From Sphingomonas sp. PR090111-T3T-6A (lineage in GTDB: Bacteria > Pseudomonadota > Alphaproteobacteria > Sphingomonadales > Sphingomonadaceae): DNA of 64,000 nt. This document shows positions 33,512-40,217 of this stretch, one piece after another. How positions within the stretch are numbered: the first letter of the stretch is position 1; every line of letters begins with the position of its first letter. The DNA lies in NCBI RefSeq assembly GCF_000383095.1, contig NZ_AORL01000019.1, positions 62,001 to 126,000 of the forward strand, in the 5' to 3' direction. Position numbers and translations under genes: made by a program. Under the pieces are notes generated by a model. It was not told where the DNA came from. It saw only the letters and a list, made by a program, of their open reading frames with translations, and did not search any database.

Positions 33512-34006
33512 CTAGCGCGGCCGTTCGTTGCGCGAGGGGGCGGGGGCAGGAGCCGCCCTATGCGCAGCCCCGCCGGACGGGCCGTGCCAGCCATGGCCGC
33601 CGCCGCCGGGGCCTCCGCCATGCCAGCCGCTTCCGCCGGGGCGCCCGTTCCAGCCATGCGGGCCGTGGCCCGTCCATCCGGAGTTGCCATGGCCGCCGGC
33701 CCAGCCGTGCCCGCCATTCCAGCCATGGCCGGGGCCGTTCCAGTGGCGGCGATGGCCTCCGCGGTCATACACATAGAAGCCGGTGCCGGGATAATAGAAG
33801 CCGTCATACCAGCCATAGGCCGGCCATCCGCCATAAGCGGCATAGTCATCATAGCCGCCATAGACGTCGCCATAATAGCCGCCGCCATAGGCTCCGTAGC
33901 CGCCATAGCCGTCATCGACGCACCCGCTCAGCGCCAGCGCGCCGGCCAGCGCCAGCAGCGGAAGGGTTTTGCGAAGCCGCCCCCGGTCGATCCTTTCCCA
34001 TGCCAT
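33512..34006 (-). CDS. Gly/Tyr/His-rich lipoprotein
   Basis: Putative outer-membrane or periplasmic lipoprotein of 164 residues. The signal peptide ends in LALSGCVDDG, a lipobox with Cys at about residue 30. The mature part is Tyr/Gly-rich (GYGGYGAYGGGYYGDVYGGY) and then His/Trp/Gly-rich (WNGGHGWAGGHGNSGW), ending in a Pro/Ala/Arg tail. No enzyme motif is seen. ATG 34006 is preceded by GGAGAGAGAAG. Its stop is 3 bp from that of the convergent cyclophilin gene. Confidence 0.72.
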   Translation of the reverse strand: MAWERIDRGRLRKTLPLLALAGALALSGCVDDGYGGYGAYGGGYYGDVYGGYDDYAAYGGWPAYGWYDGFYYPGTGFYVYDRGGHRRHWNGPGHGWNGGHGWAGGHGNSGWTGHGPHGWNGRPGGSGWHGGGPGGGGHGWHGPSGGAAHRAAPAPAPSRNERPR

Positions 34007-34105
34007 CTTCTCTCTCCATCGCGGAGGGCTGCCATCAGAAGCCATGATATCTCATGGCCTTGAACCGGTGCTGAATCCGCCGGGCCGATGAGGGAGAGAG
34101 GGCGG

Positions 34106-34867
34106 TCAGAAGGGCAGCAGCTTCGACTGCGGTGTGAACTTCATGTAGCCGACATTGGCGCCCAGCCGCCAGCCGACCCCCAGCCGGATCGGGATCAGCA
34201 CGATGTCGCCGCGGCGCAGATAGCTCGCGGTGAAGCCGCCGATGAAATAGGCAGTGCCCTCCGCCGCCGGGAAGCGATGATAGGCGTCCTGGCTGTCGTA
34301 GAGATTGTAGACGAGGATGAATTCCTTCGACGCGTTGCCGCCGATGTCGAAGCCCAGCGACGGCCCCGTCCAGTAGATCGGGCGATCGCCCTCGACCTTG
34401 TGATGCAGCACGCCCGAGCCGTAGCGCAGGCCGATGGCGAAGGCGCCGCTCGCCTCGCGGCCGGCGATATAGGCCGTGGGGCGGCCCTGATCCTTCAGGA
34501 TCTTCTCGATGATCTTGGCGAGGCCCTCGGTGCCGCGGCCGAACACGCCCTCGGCGGCGTCGAGCACGTCGCTTTCCTGATAGGTCTGCGAATCCGAGGC
34601 GCGCGAGGCGTTGGTGGCCGGCGGAGTGGCACGCTCCTCGGTCCCCTCGGACGCGGGAGGCGGCGGGGCGCCACGGTCTTCGGCGGGGGGCGGCGGCGTA
34701 TAGGCCGGGCCGCTGGTTTCGGGCTGGCCGTTGCCGAGCGCGTCGGCATGGGCCTGGGCGGAGGACGGATCGACCGTGCGAATCTGCGCTGCGACGGGCT
34801 GGGCCAGCAATCCGCCGAGAGCCGCGATGCCGGCGGCGGCCCCGAGCCGACGGGCGATGATCGTCAT
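34106..34867 (-). CDS. DUF1134-like secreted protein
   Basis: Exported protein of 253 residues. A signal peptide (about 1-27, ending VAAQ) is followed by a low-complexity Pro/Ala/Glu region to about residue 90, and then a globular domain with LDAAEGVFGRGTEGLAKIIEK, GLRYGSGVLHHK, YWTGPSLGFDIGG and RLGVGWRLGANVGYMKF. This matches the DUF1134 family, conserved in alphaproteobacteria and without known function; a YSC84/lipid-binding-like fold is possible. It is transcribed away from tRNA-Ser(GCT). Confidence 0.82.
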   Translation of the reverse strand: MTIIARRLGAAAGIAALGGLLAQPVAAQIRTVDPSSAQAHADALGNGQPETSGPAYTPPPPAEDRGAPPPPASEGTEERATPPATNASRASDSQTYQESDVLDAAEGVFGRGTEGLAKIIEKILKDQGRPTAYIAGREASGAFAIGLRYGSGVLHHKVEGDRPIYWTGPSLGFDIGGNASKEFILVYNLYDSQDAYHRFPAAEGTAYFIGGFTASYLRRGDIVLIPIRLGVGWRLGANVGYMKFTPQSKLLPF

Positions 34868-35037
34868 GAAACCTGTGCTCCCCAACTTCTCAAGGCTCTG
34901 GTTAACCGCGAAGCGCCTTAGCACGCAATGAATGGCAAGCGTGACGGAAGCGGCATGACTCAATGGCTGCACATTTCACCGCGCAGAGGCAGTTGTGCAG
35001 TCCGAAAACCGTCGCTATAGCCCCCCGAAGCCGGCCC

Positions 35038-35127
35038 GGAGACGTGGGTGAGTGGCTGAAACCAACGCTTTGCTAAAGCGTCATACGGGAAACCGTATCG
35101 AGGGTTCGAATCCCTCCGTCTCCGCCA
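35038..35127 (+). tRNA. tRNA-Ser(GCT)
   Basis: 90-nt class II tRNA: acceptor GGAGACG pairs with CGTCTCC, discriminator G, encoded CCA. The anticodon stem ACGCT/AGCGT encloses TTGCTAA, giving anticodon GCT. A long variable arm is present (CATACGGGAAACCGTATC region). Confidence 0.97.
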
Positions 35128-35166
35128 CTCCGATGATCCTTCCAGATTCGTGATGACACGGGATGA

Positions 35167-35340
35167 CTCTGCATTTCTGCGGGCTTCGTCCGCCTAGCGC
35201 GCGGTCGGCGCGGTGCGGTGGAGGCGATCGAGGCGGACCAGCGCCGCCAGAATCTCGACCGGCAGAGCCTGACCGACAGGCTGGGCCACCTTCGGCCCGA
35301 GCGGGGCTTTTCGTGTCGGCAGCGGCTGGCTCAAGGTTAA
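35167..35340 (+). pseudogene. possible relic of a GGDEF-domain gene
   Basis: This frame has no start codon and ends at TAA 35338. It encodes EAIEADQRRQNLDRQSLTDR followed by LGHLRPERGF. The stretch NLDRQSLTDRLGHLRPERGF resembles the conserved opening of GGDEF domains (LxRQALTDPLTGLxNRRxF), but with the turn altered and nothing of the GGDEF core after it. It could be a decayed gene fragment or a chance match in GC-rich sequence. Confidence 0.28.
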
Positions 35341-35351
35341 ACTCCCGTTAG
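35337..35351. promoter_or_regulatory. CtrA-like motif
   Basis: TTAA-N7-TTAG, one base off the alphaproteobacterial CtrA full site TTAA-N7-TTAA, about 190 bp upstream of the TIGR02466 gene. A further TTAA lies at about 35401. A single near-match is weak evidence. Confidence 0.25.
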
Positions 35352-35541
35352 CCCTATCAATAACGGCTGGCGGCCCGGAGAGTTTAGCGTTCGACCAAAG
35401 TTAAATTCCCACAGGCCTTTTCGCCGGGCTCGCAAGGGGCATTTCCGGTGCGGGCGGCCGTCATGTTGCGGCGGCTCCCTGAGTCCTGTAGGTCGCGCGG
35501 CCATCCCGACAGGGACGATCCGAACATCAGGGCTTGGCGGG

Positions 35542-36144
35542 ATGACGACCCGGACACTTTTCGCGACACGTTTCTATCAGGGCGAGCTGGGCGACGCCGA
35601 TCTGCTCGCCGAGCTGGAGGACGCCGCGCTGTCGCTCGCCCGCGAGGATCGCGCCGGCCGGGCCTGGAGCAAGCAGCAGGGCTATCCCGGCTACACCTCC
35701 TATGCCTCGCTGAACGATCTACCGGTCCGCAATCCGGTGTTCGACGACTTGCGGCGCGTGCTCGACAAGCATGTGCGCCGCTTCGTCGACGAGGCCTATC
35801 TCGATCTGGGCGGGCGTCGCCTGAAGCTGGACAGCCTGTGGGTCAACGTCCTCAAGGGATCGGGCGGGCATTCGGGCCATATCCATCCGCACAGCGTCGT
35901 GTCGGGCACCATCTATGTCCGCGTGCCGGAGGGCGCGCAGGGGCTGAAGCTGGAAGACCCGCGCCTGCCGATGATGATGGCGGCGCCGCTCCGCCGCCGG
36001 GACGCGCCGGAAGACGCGCAGACCTTCGTCTATGCGACGCCTGCCGAGGGCAGCATCTTCCTGTGGGAGAGCTGGCTGCGGCACGAGGTGCCGGCCGGGC
36101 AGGCGAAATCCGAACGGATCAGCATCAGCTTCAACTATCGCTGA
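35542..36144 (+). CDS. TIGR02466 family 2OG-Fe(II) oxygenase-like protein
   Basis: Protein of 200 residues in a family related to 2-oxoglutarate/Fe(II) oxygenases. The double-stranded beta-helix has DSLWVNVLKGSGGHSGHIHPHS, providing candidate metal His residues, then SGTIYVRVPEG, the distal His in LWESWLRHEVPAG, and the Arg in ERISISFNYR that would bind 2-oxoglutarate. The substrate is unknown; members are common in marine phages and alphaproteobacteria. Its last 14 bases overlap the convergent acyltransferase gene. Confidence 0.85.
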   Translation: MTTRTLFATRFYQGELGDADLLAELEDAALSLAREDRAGRAWSKQQGYPGYTSYASLNDLPVRNPVFDDLRRVLDKHVRRFVDEAYLDLGGRRLKLDSLWVNVLKGSGGHSGHIHPHSVVSGTIYVRVPEGAQGLKLEDPRLPMMMAAPLRRRDAPEDAQTFVYATPAEGSIFLWESWLRHEVPAGQAKSERISISFNYR

Positions 36145-37339
36145 GTTCCGGGGCTGCCATGCGGGCGCGGGAGCGCCGGATATGCCTGGCGGGCCGAACG
36201 AGGGCGTTGGCGGCGCGCGTGGTGAGGCGGTCGGCGGCGGTGGCCGCGGCGTGGATCAGGCCCGAGAAGGAGAAATGGTCGGCCTCGCCTGTCTTCCCCC
36301 GTGCCAGCGCGCGATCATAGGCGAAGATCACCGCGATCACGACCGCGAGCAGCAGCAAGGCGGACGGCGCGGCGCCGAGCTTCGCCGTGATGATCTTCGG
36401 CCAGAAGGTGATGATGACATTGCCGAAGCCGAAGCCGAACAGCGAGCGGCGGCCGAGCACGAGCAGGGCATCCGGCACCCGGCGCCCCCGGGTCGCCGCG
36501 ACGGCGACGAGGATCAGCACCAGCGCGAACCCGCCCATGATGAAGGTGTAGGCCGGGTGATTGAGGTTGCGCAGGCGCATCGAGGAGAGGCTCGTCAGAT
36601 CGATCGGCCCGTAGCGCGTCTGCGTCAGCGACCAGAGGCCCACCGCCGCGAAGAGCAGCAGCAGCGGCCACAGCCTTCCGCGAGGGGAGGTGCCCGTCAG
36701 CCAGCGCCCCAGCAGGAAGCCCGCGAAGACCAGCACCAGGCTGTGGAGGATGGACGGCCCGGCGATCTGGGGAACGCTGCCCGTGCCGATCGTCAGGTCG
36801 ATGATCCGGCTGAGGATCGGCTGGCCCATCACCGACGGCGGCGTCGGCAGGCTCTTGAGCTGCGGGAAAGCCAGATGCACGCAGACGGCGGCGGCGAGGC
36901 ACAGCGACACCGGCACCCGCCGCAGCAGCAGGATGACCAGCGGCATCGCCATGAACATGATCGTGTAATATTGCAGGATGCCGGCATAGGGCGTGCTGCC
37001 GAGCATCAGCGCGCAGAGGAAGGTGTATCGCGCGCTGTAGGGCACGGCGATCCACAGCGCGAGGACGTTGGCGAGGAACAGCAGATAGCACTGGATGCCG
37101 CGCGCCCAGCTTCGCCGCGTCAGCACCTTCAGGCCATCGCGTTCGGCGCGGGGCAGGTGGACCAGCGCGATCATCGCGCCGAAGAGCAGGATGAAGATCG
37201 GCGTCGAGGTGCGGATCACGATGCCGACCAGCGGGGAGGGCATCGGCGTGCCCACCTGAACCATCGCGTGGGCCGTCAGGGCGAGCAGCATGGCCCAGGA
37301 TCGGGCGACATCGAGGCCATAGATGCGCTTCGCCGCCAT
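36131..37339 (-). CDS. OpgC-like membrane acyltransferase
   Basis: Integral membrane protein of 402 residues with about ten TM helices, in the OpgC/acyltransferase-3-like group that transfers succinyl or acyl groups to periplasmic glucans or other polysaccharides. It starts RIYGLDVARSWAMLLALTAHA with the conserved Arg and His of TM1, then TSTPIFILLFGAMIALV. The C-terminal about 45 residues are a cytoplasmic Arg/Ala-rich tail. The acceptor is not known. The nearby GH144/GH3 pair hints at periplasmic glucan metabolism. Confidence 0.78.
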   Translation of the reverse strand: MAAKRIYGLDVARSWAMLLALTAHAMVQVGTPMPSPLVGIVIRTSTPIFILLFGAMIALVHLPRAERDGLKVLTRRSWARGIQCYLLFLANVLALWIAVPYSARYTFLCALMLGSTPYAGILQYYTIMFMAMPLVILLLRRVPVSLCLAAAVCVHLAFPQLKSLPTPPSVMGQPILSRIIDLTIGTGSVPQIAGPSILHSLVLVFAGFLLGRWLTGTSPRGRLWPLLLLFAAVGLWSLTQTRYGPIDLTSLSSMRLRNLNHPAYTFIMGGFALVLILVAVAATRGRRVPDALLVLGRRSLFGFGFGNVIITFWPKIITAKLGAAPSALLLLAVVIAVIFAYDRALARGKTGEADHFSFSGLIHAAATAADRLTTRAANALVRPARHIRRSRARMAAPELSDS

Positions 37340-37368
37340 TGCTCCGCCGGTCCCCTTGATCGCAACCG

Positions 37369-37402
37369 GGGTAGCCCCGCGCTCGTGGACGAGGGACTAC
37401 CC
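37369..37402 (-). terminator. possible hairpin after the RTX gene
   Basis: GGGTAG (37369-37374) and CTACCC (37397-37402) enclose a GC-rich loop containing CTCGT/ACGAG, just beyond the minus-strand RTX stop. There is no T-tract. Confidence 0.35.
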
Positions 37403-37412
37403 GCAGATACGC

Positions 37413-38525
37413 TTACGCTAACACGAAATCGGCGGCCGAGAAGTTGGACGCACTCAGCGTATGGTGCGGATCACTCACCTCGACGCTGAATTTGACACCG
37501 GTTGACGTGGTCACGTCGATGCTCACGTCGCCGTTCGTCATGTCATGGGCATAGACCGTCCCGGCCGCGCCGCCGACCTTGTAGGCAGTAACGCCCAGCT
37601 TCTCCAAAACGATCCGGTCCACCCCGTCCTCGTAATCTTGGATGACATCGCCCCCATCGAGCGCGCCGGCGCCCTTGAACACGAACCAGTCCGCGCCGGC
37701 TCCGCCCCAGAGCTGGTCGTGCCCGGCCTCGCCGAAGATATGGTCGTTGCCGGCATCGCCGTGGATCTGGTCGTTGCCGTTGCCGCCCAGCATCGTGTCG
37801 TCGCCGTCGCCGCCGTACAGGACGTCGTTGCCGTCCTCGCCGTTCATCGAGTCCGCATCCTTGCCGCCGTCGAGATAATCGTCGCCGGCGCCCGCCTGGA
37901 GATTGTCCTTCCCGTCACCGCCGTAGAGCTGGTCCTTGCCGCCCTCGGAAGACAGGATGTCGTCGCCCGTGCCGCCGTCGAGATAGTTATTGCCGTCGCC
38001 GCCATCGACGCGGTCGTTGCCGGTGCCGCCGTAGACATGGTCGTCGCCGGACTGGCCTTTCAGCTTGTCGTTGCCGTCTTCGCCGTAAATCCAGTCATTG
38101 CCGGGGCCGCCGGCCACCGCCTCGGTGGTGACGAGGCCGGTCGCGGGGTTGACCTCGTTGAGGAAGCCATCGTCGCCGGGGCCGGCGTGGATGATGTCGT
38201 CGCCATAACCGCCGTCGATATAGTCGCGGCCGTCGCCGGCGTAGATGGTGTCGTTGCCGCCGTCGCCGAGAATCTGGTCATGGCCCTTGCCGGCCTCGAT
38301 CAGATCGTCGCCGTCGCCGCCCGAGAAGATGTTGTTGCCGGACAGGTCGATCAGATGATCGTTGCCGGGCCCGCCGTCGAGCTTGTCGAGGCCGTCGCCG
38401 CCATCGATATAATCGGCTCCGTCACCGCCCTTGAGATAGTCGTTCCCTGCGAGTCCCAGAATTTTGTCGGCCAGTGTCGTGCCGAATATCGTATCCGCTC
38501 CGGAAGTTCCGTTGTAATTACTCAT
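37413..38525 (-). CDS. RTX calcium-binding repeat protein
   Basis: Repeat protein of 370 residues with about 25 nonapeptides of the GGxGxDxLx type between residues about 25 and 285 (for example GGDGADYIDGGDGLDKLDGG). These fold into a calcium-stabilised beta-roll outside the cell. The C-terminal 80 residues form a beta-rich T1SS-target-like domain ending SNFSAADFVLA. There is no signal peptide, as expected for type I secretion, yet no ABC/HlyD exporter lies in the window and no catalytic domain is present. The start MSNYNGTSGADTIFG at ATG 38525 is a typical RTX opening. Confidence 0.88.
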   Translation of the reverse strand: MSNYNGTSGADTIFGTTLADKILGLAGNDYLKGGDGADYIDGGDGLDKLDGGPGNDHLIDLSGNNIFSGGDGDDLIEAGKGHDQILGDGGNDTIYAGDGRDYIDGGYGDDIIHAGPGDDGFLNEVNPATGLVTTEAVAGGPGNDWIYGEDGNDKLKGQSGDDHVYGGTGNDRVDGGDGNNYLDGGTGDDILSSEGGKDQLYGGDGKDNLQAGAGDDYLDGGKDADSMNGEDGNDVLYGGDGDDTMLGGNGNDQIHGDAGNDHIFGEAGHDQLWGGAGADWFVFKGAGALDGGDVIQDYEDGVDRIVLEKLGVTAYKVGGAAGTVYAHDMTNGDVSIDVTTSTGVKFSVEVSDPHHTLSASNFSAADFVLA

Positions 38526-39278
38526 CTCGCCACTCTCAATAATGAACCCTTGTAGCTTTGCTGCAATATTCAATCCTATTTGGTAAATTGGAGAGAGATT
38601 GCTGGAAAGCTGCGTTTTGCTTGCAGAAGATTTTCGGGTCGAACAGGGCGTTGAGCCGATGCGAGCGTTGGTCGCGCCCGGTAGTTGGGGACGCGGCCTG
38701 GCGTAGAACGGCGGTATGGGAGAGTGGGGGGAGCCTTCGGACGATGGGAAGGCCTAGGGGTGCAATGACATCCAAGTCAGATGCGTGACGATCCGTCAGC
38801 CGGCCCAATGGATTTCATGGAAATTCCGATAAAGCTCACGACGGATTTACTATTTCTGCAAGGAGTTATGAGTCCAGATTCACGATCGTTCGCCGGAAGG
38901 GGGCGAGATTTGGCGCGCCGCGCCCGGAATGCATCCGGTGCTATAGGCCGATAATTATTTGCAACGAGCAGTCATATTGCGGTGAAAGCCGCGTGCTGCG
39001 TCGCACAAATCCATTGGCCTTGGCGGATGGCGCCAGGGGCAGAATCGCTCCGATCTGGGGCACCTTGTCCGATTTCGGCGCGGACAGCGTCGCGGGATCG
39101 ACATAATATCGAGGCAGCAGGGAGCGGGGCGGGTCGCAGGCGGCAAAAAATGCCGGGCCGGCTCAGGGCGTCTCAGACTGATACGGCGGCGCAACAAACC
39201 GCCTTGTCGGTGAACATCGATGGCGCGACTAATAATTTTGCTATAGTTAATATGTTGTTGGCGTTTGTGGGGCTCGAT
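38526..39278. other. 753-bp gap between RTX and DSF-synthase genes
   Basis: I see no convincing gene. The stretch is clearly more AT-rich than its surroundings, especially 38526-38590 and 39225-39260. The latter has TATAGT at 39242-39247, a possible -10 element. A 28-codon reading frame at 38868-38954 has AAGGAG only two bases from its ATG. The frame of the downstream gene stays open back to 38982, but that part is not crotonase-like. Confidence 0.5.
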
Positions 39279-40217
39279 ATGGAAAACCAGCACAGTCAGC
39301 TCTTGGGCGAAGACAAGCATCTGCTTGACGCCGTCGACCTCTCTCATTCGAGTGATGTTGACCGGCCTCGTCCAAGATATCGCTTCGATCTTTCCGAGAT
39401 CGAGGTGCGTTGGGACCCATCGACGCAGGCGTTGTGGAGTTTCATGACGCCGACTCTTCGACCGGCCTTCAATCCGCTGTTGTTGCGCGATCTTCAGGCG
39501 TGGCAGAACGAAATCGGGCGCAGCTTTGCTTCCGGTGATCCGCAGCTCAAATATGTTATTCTGGGCTCGCGGGTGCCTGGAGTGTTCAATCTCGGCGGCG
39601 ACCTTTCGGTTGTCGCCGACATGATCGACGCGGGCGATCTCGATGGCCTCGTCCGCTATGCCTATCTCTGCGTCGAAATCCTTTATCGCAACATGACGGC
39701 GCAGGGTTTGCCGGTGATCACCATCGCCCTCATCCAGGGCGAGACGGTGGGCGGCGGGTTCGAGACGGCGCTTTCCTTCGATGTGCTGGTGGCGGAGCGT
39801 CAGGCGCGCTTCTCGCTGCCGGAAAATGCCTTCGGCCTGTTTCCGGGCGTGGGCGCGCATTCGATCCTGACGCGTCGCCTCGGCGCGGCGAAGGCCGAGC
39901 AGATCATGCTGAGCGGCAAGACCTTCACGGCCGAGGAATTGTATGATCTCGGCCTCGTCCATGTGCTGGCCGAGCCGGGCGAGGGCGAGGCCGCGGTGCA
40001 GGACTATATGGCGCGCAACGGCAAGCGGCAGGGCGGCCATCTCGGCATCTACCGCGCCTCGCGCGAGGTGAACCCGATCACGATGGAAGAGCTTCAGCGC
40101 GTCGCCCGGATCTGGGCGGAGACGGCGCTCGGCATCGGCGCGCAGCATGTGAAGGTGATGCGCCGGCTGGCCGGCATTCAGGCTAGGCGTTCGATCGAAC
40201 TACCCGCAGGGGCGTGA
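39279..40217 (+). CDS. rpfF: crotonase-family DSF quorum-signal synthase (RpfF-like)
   Basis: Crotonase-fold enzyme of 312 residues matching RpfF, which dehydrates 3-hydroxyacyl-ACP and releases cis-2-unsaturated fatty acid signals (DSF/BDSF). E162 in GETVGGGFETALSFDV and E182 in SLPENAFGLFPGVGAHS are exactly 20 residues apart, as are the two catalytic Glu of Xanthomonas RpfF (141 and 161). GSRVPGVFNLGGDL forms the oxyanion-hole region. ATG 39279 is preferred because ENQHSQLL begins the soluble protein; ATG 39252 has no ribosome site. It converges on the GGDEF-EAL gene with a 35-bp overlap. Confidence 0.85.
   Translation: MENQHSQLLGEDKHLLDAVDLSHSSDVDRPRPRYRFDLSEIEVRWDPSTQALWSFMTPTLRPAFNPLLLRDLQAWQNEIGRSFASGDPQLKYVILGSRVPGVFNLGGDLSVVADMIDAGDLDGLVRYAYLCVEILYRNMTAQGLPVITIALIQGETVGGGFETALSFDVLVAERQARFSLPENAFGLFPGVGAHSILTRRLGAAKAEQIMLSGKTFTAEELYDLGLVHVLAEPGEGEAAVQDYMARNGKRQGGHLGIYRASREVNPITMEELQRVARIWAETALGIGAQHVKVMRRLAGIQARRSIELPAGA

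Larger units (their letters stand above)
35128..35541. other. 414-bp gap after tRNA-Ser(GCT)
   Basis: No intact gene seen. The gap contains a short translatable fragment resembling the start of a GGDEF domain (35167-35340), a CtrA-like motif at 35337-35351, and a slightly AT-richer promoter-like region before the next gene. No integrase, att repeat or IS end was recognised. Confidence 0.5.

Noticed and set aside
35163-35351. 62-codon plus-strand frame after tRNA-Ser(GCT)
   Set aside because: Cys/Pro/Arg-rich product without motif; the neighbouring frame gives a better, GGDEF-like match.
37440-38500. Regular tandem repeats that could suggest a CRISPR array or minisatellite
   Set aside because: The periodicity is 27 bp with degenerate units and encodes RTX nonapeptides in frame; there are no unique spacers or cas genes.
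38536-38808. 90-codon minus-strand frame in the RTX/DSF-synthase gap
   Set aside because: Composition is unlike neighbouring genes and no ribosome site or motif is seen. It would also overlap the RTX upstream region.
38868-38954. 28-codon frame with AAGGAG before the ATG in the gap upstream of the DSF synthase
   Set aside because: The ribosome site is only two bases from the ATG and the product (Arg/Ser/Gly-rich) shows no motif.
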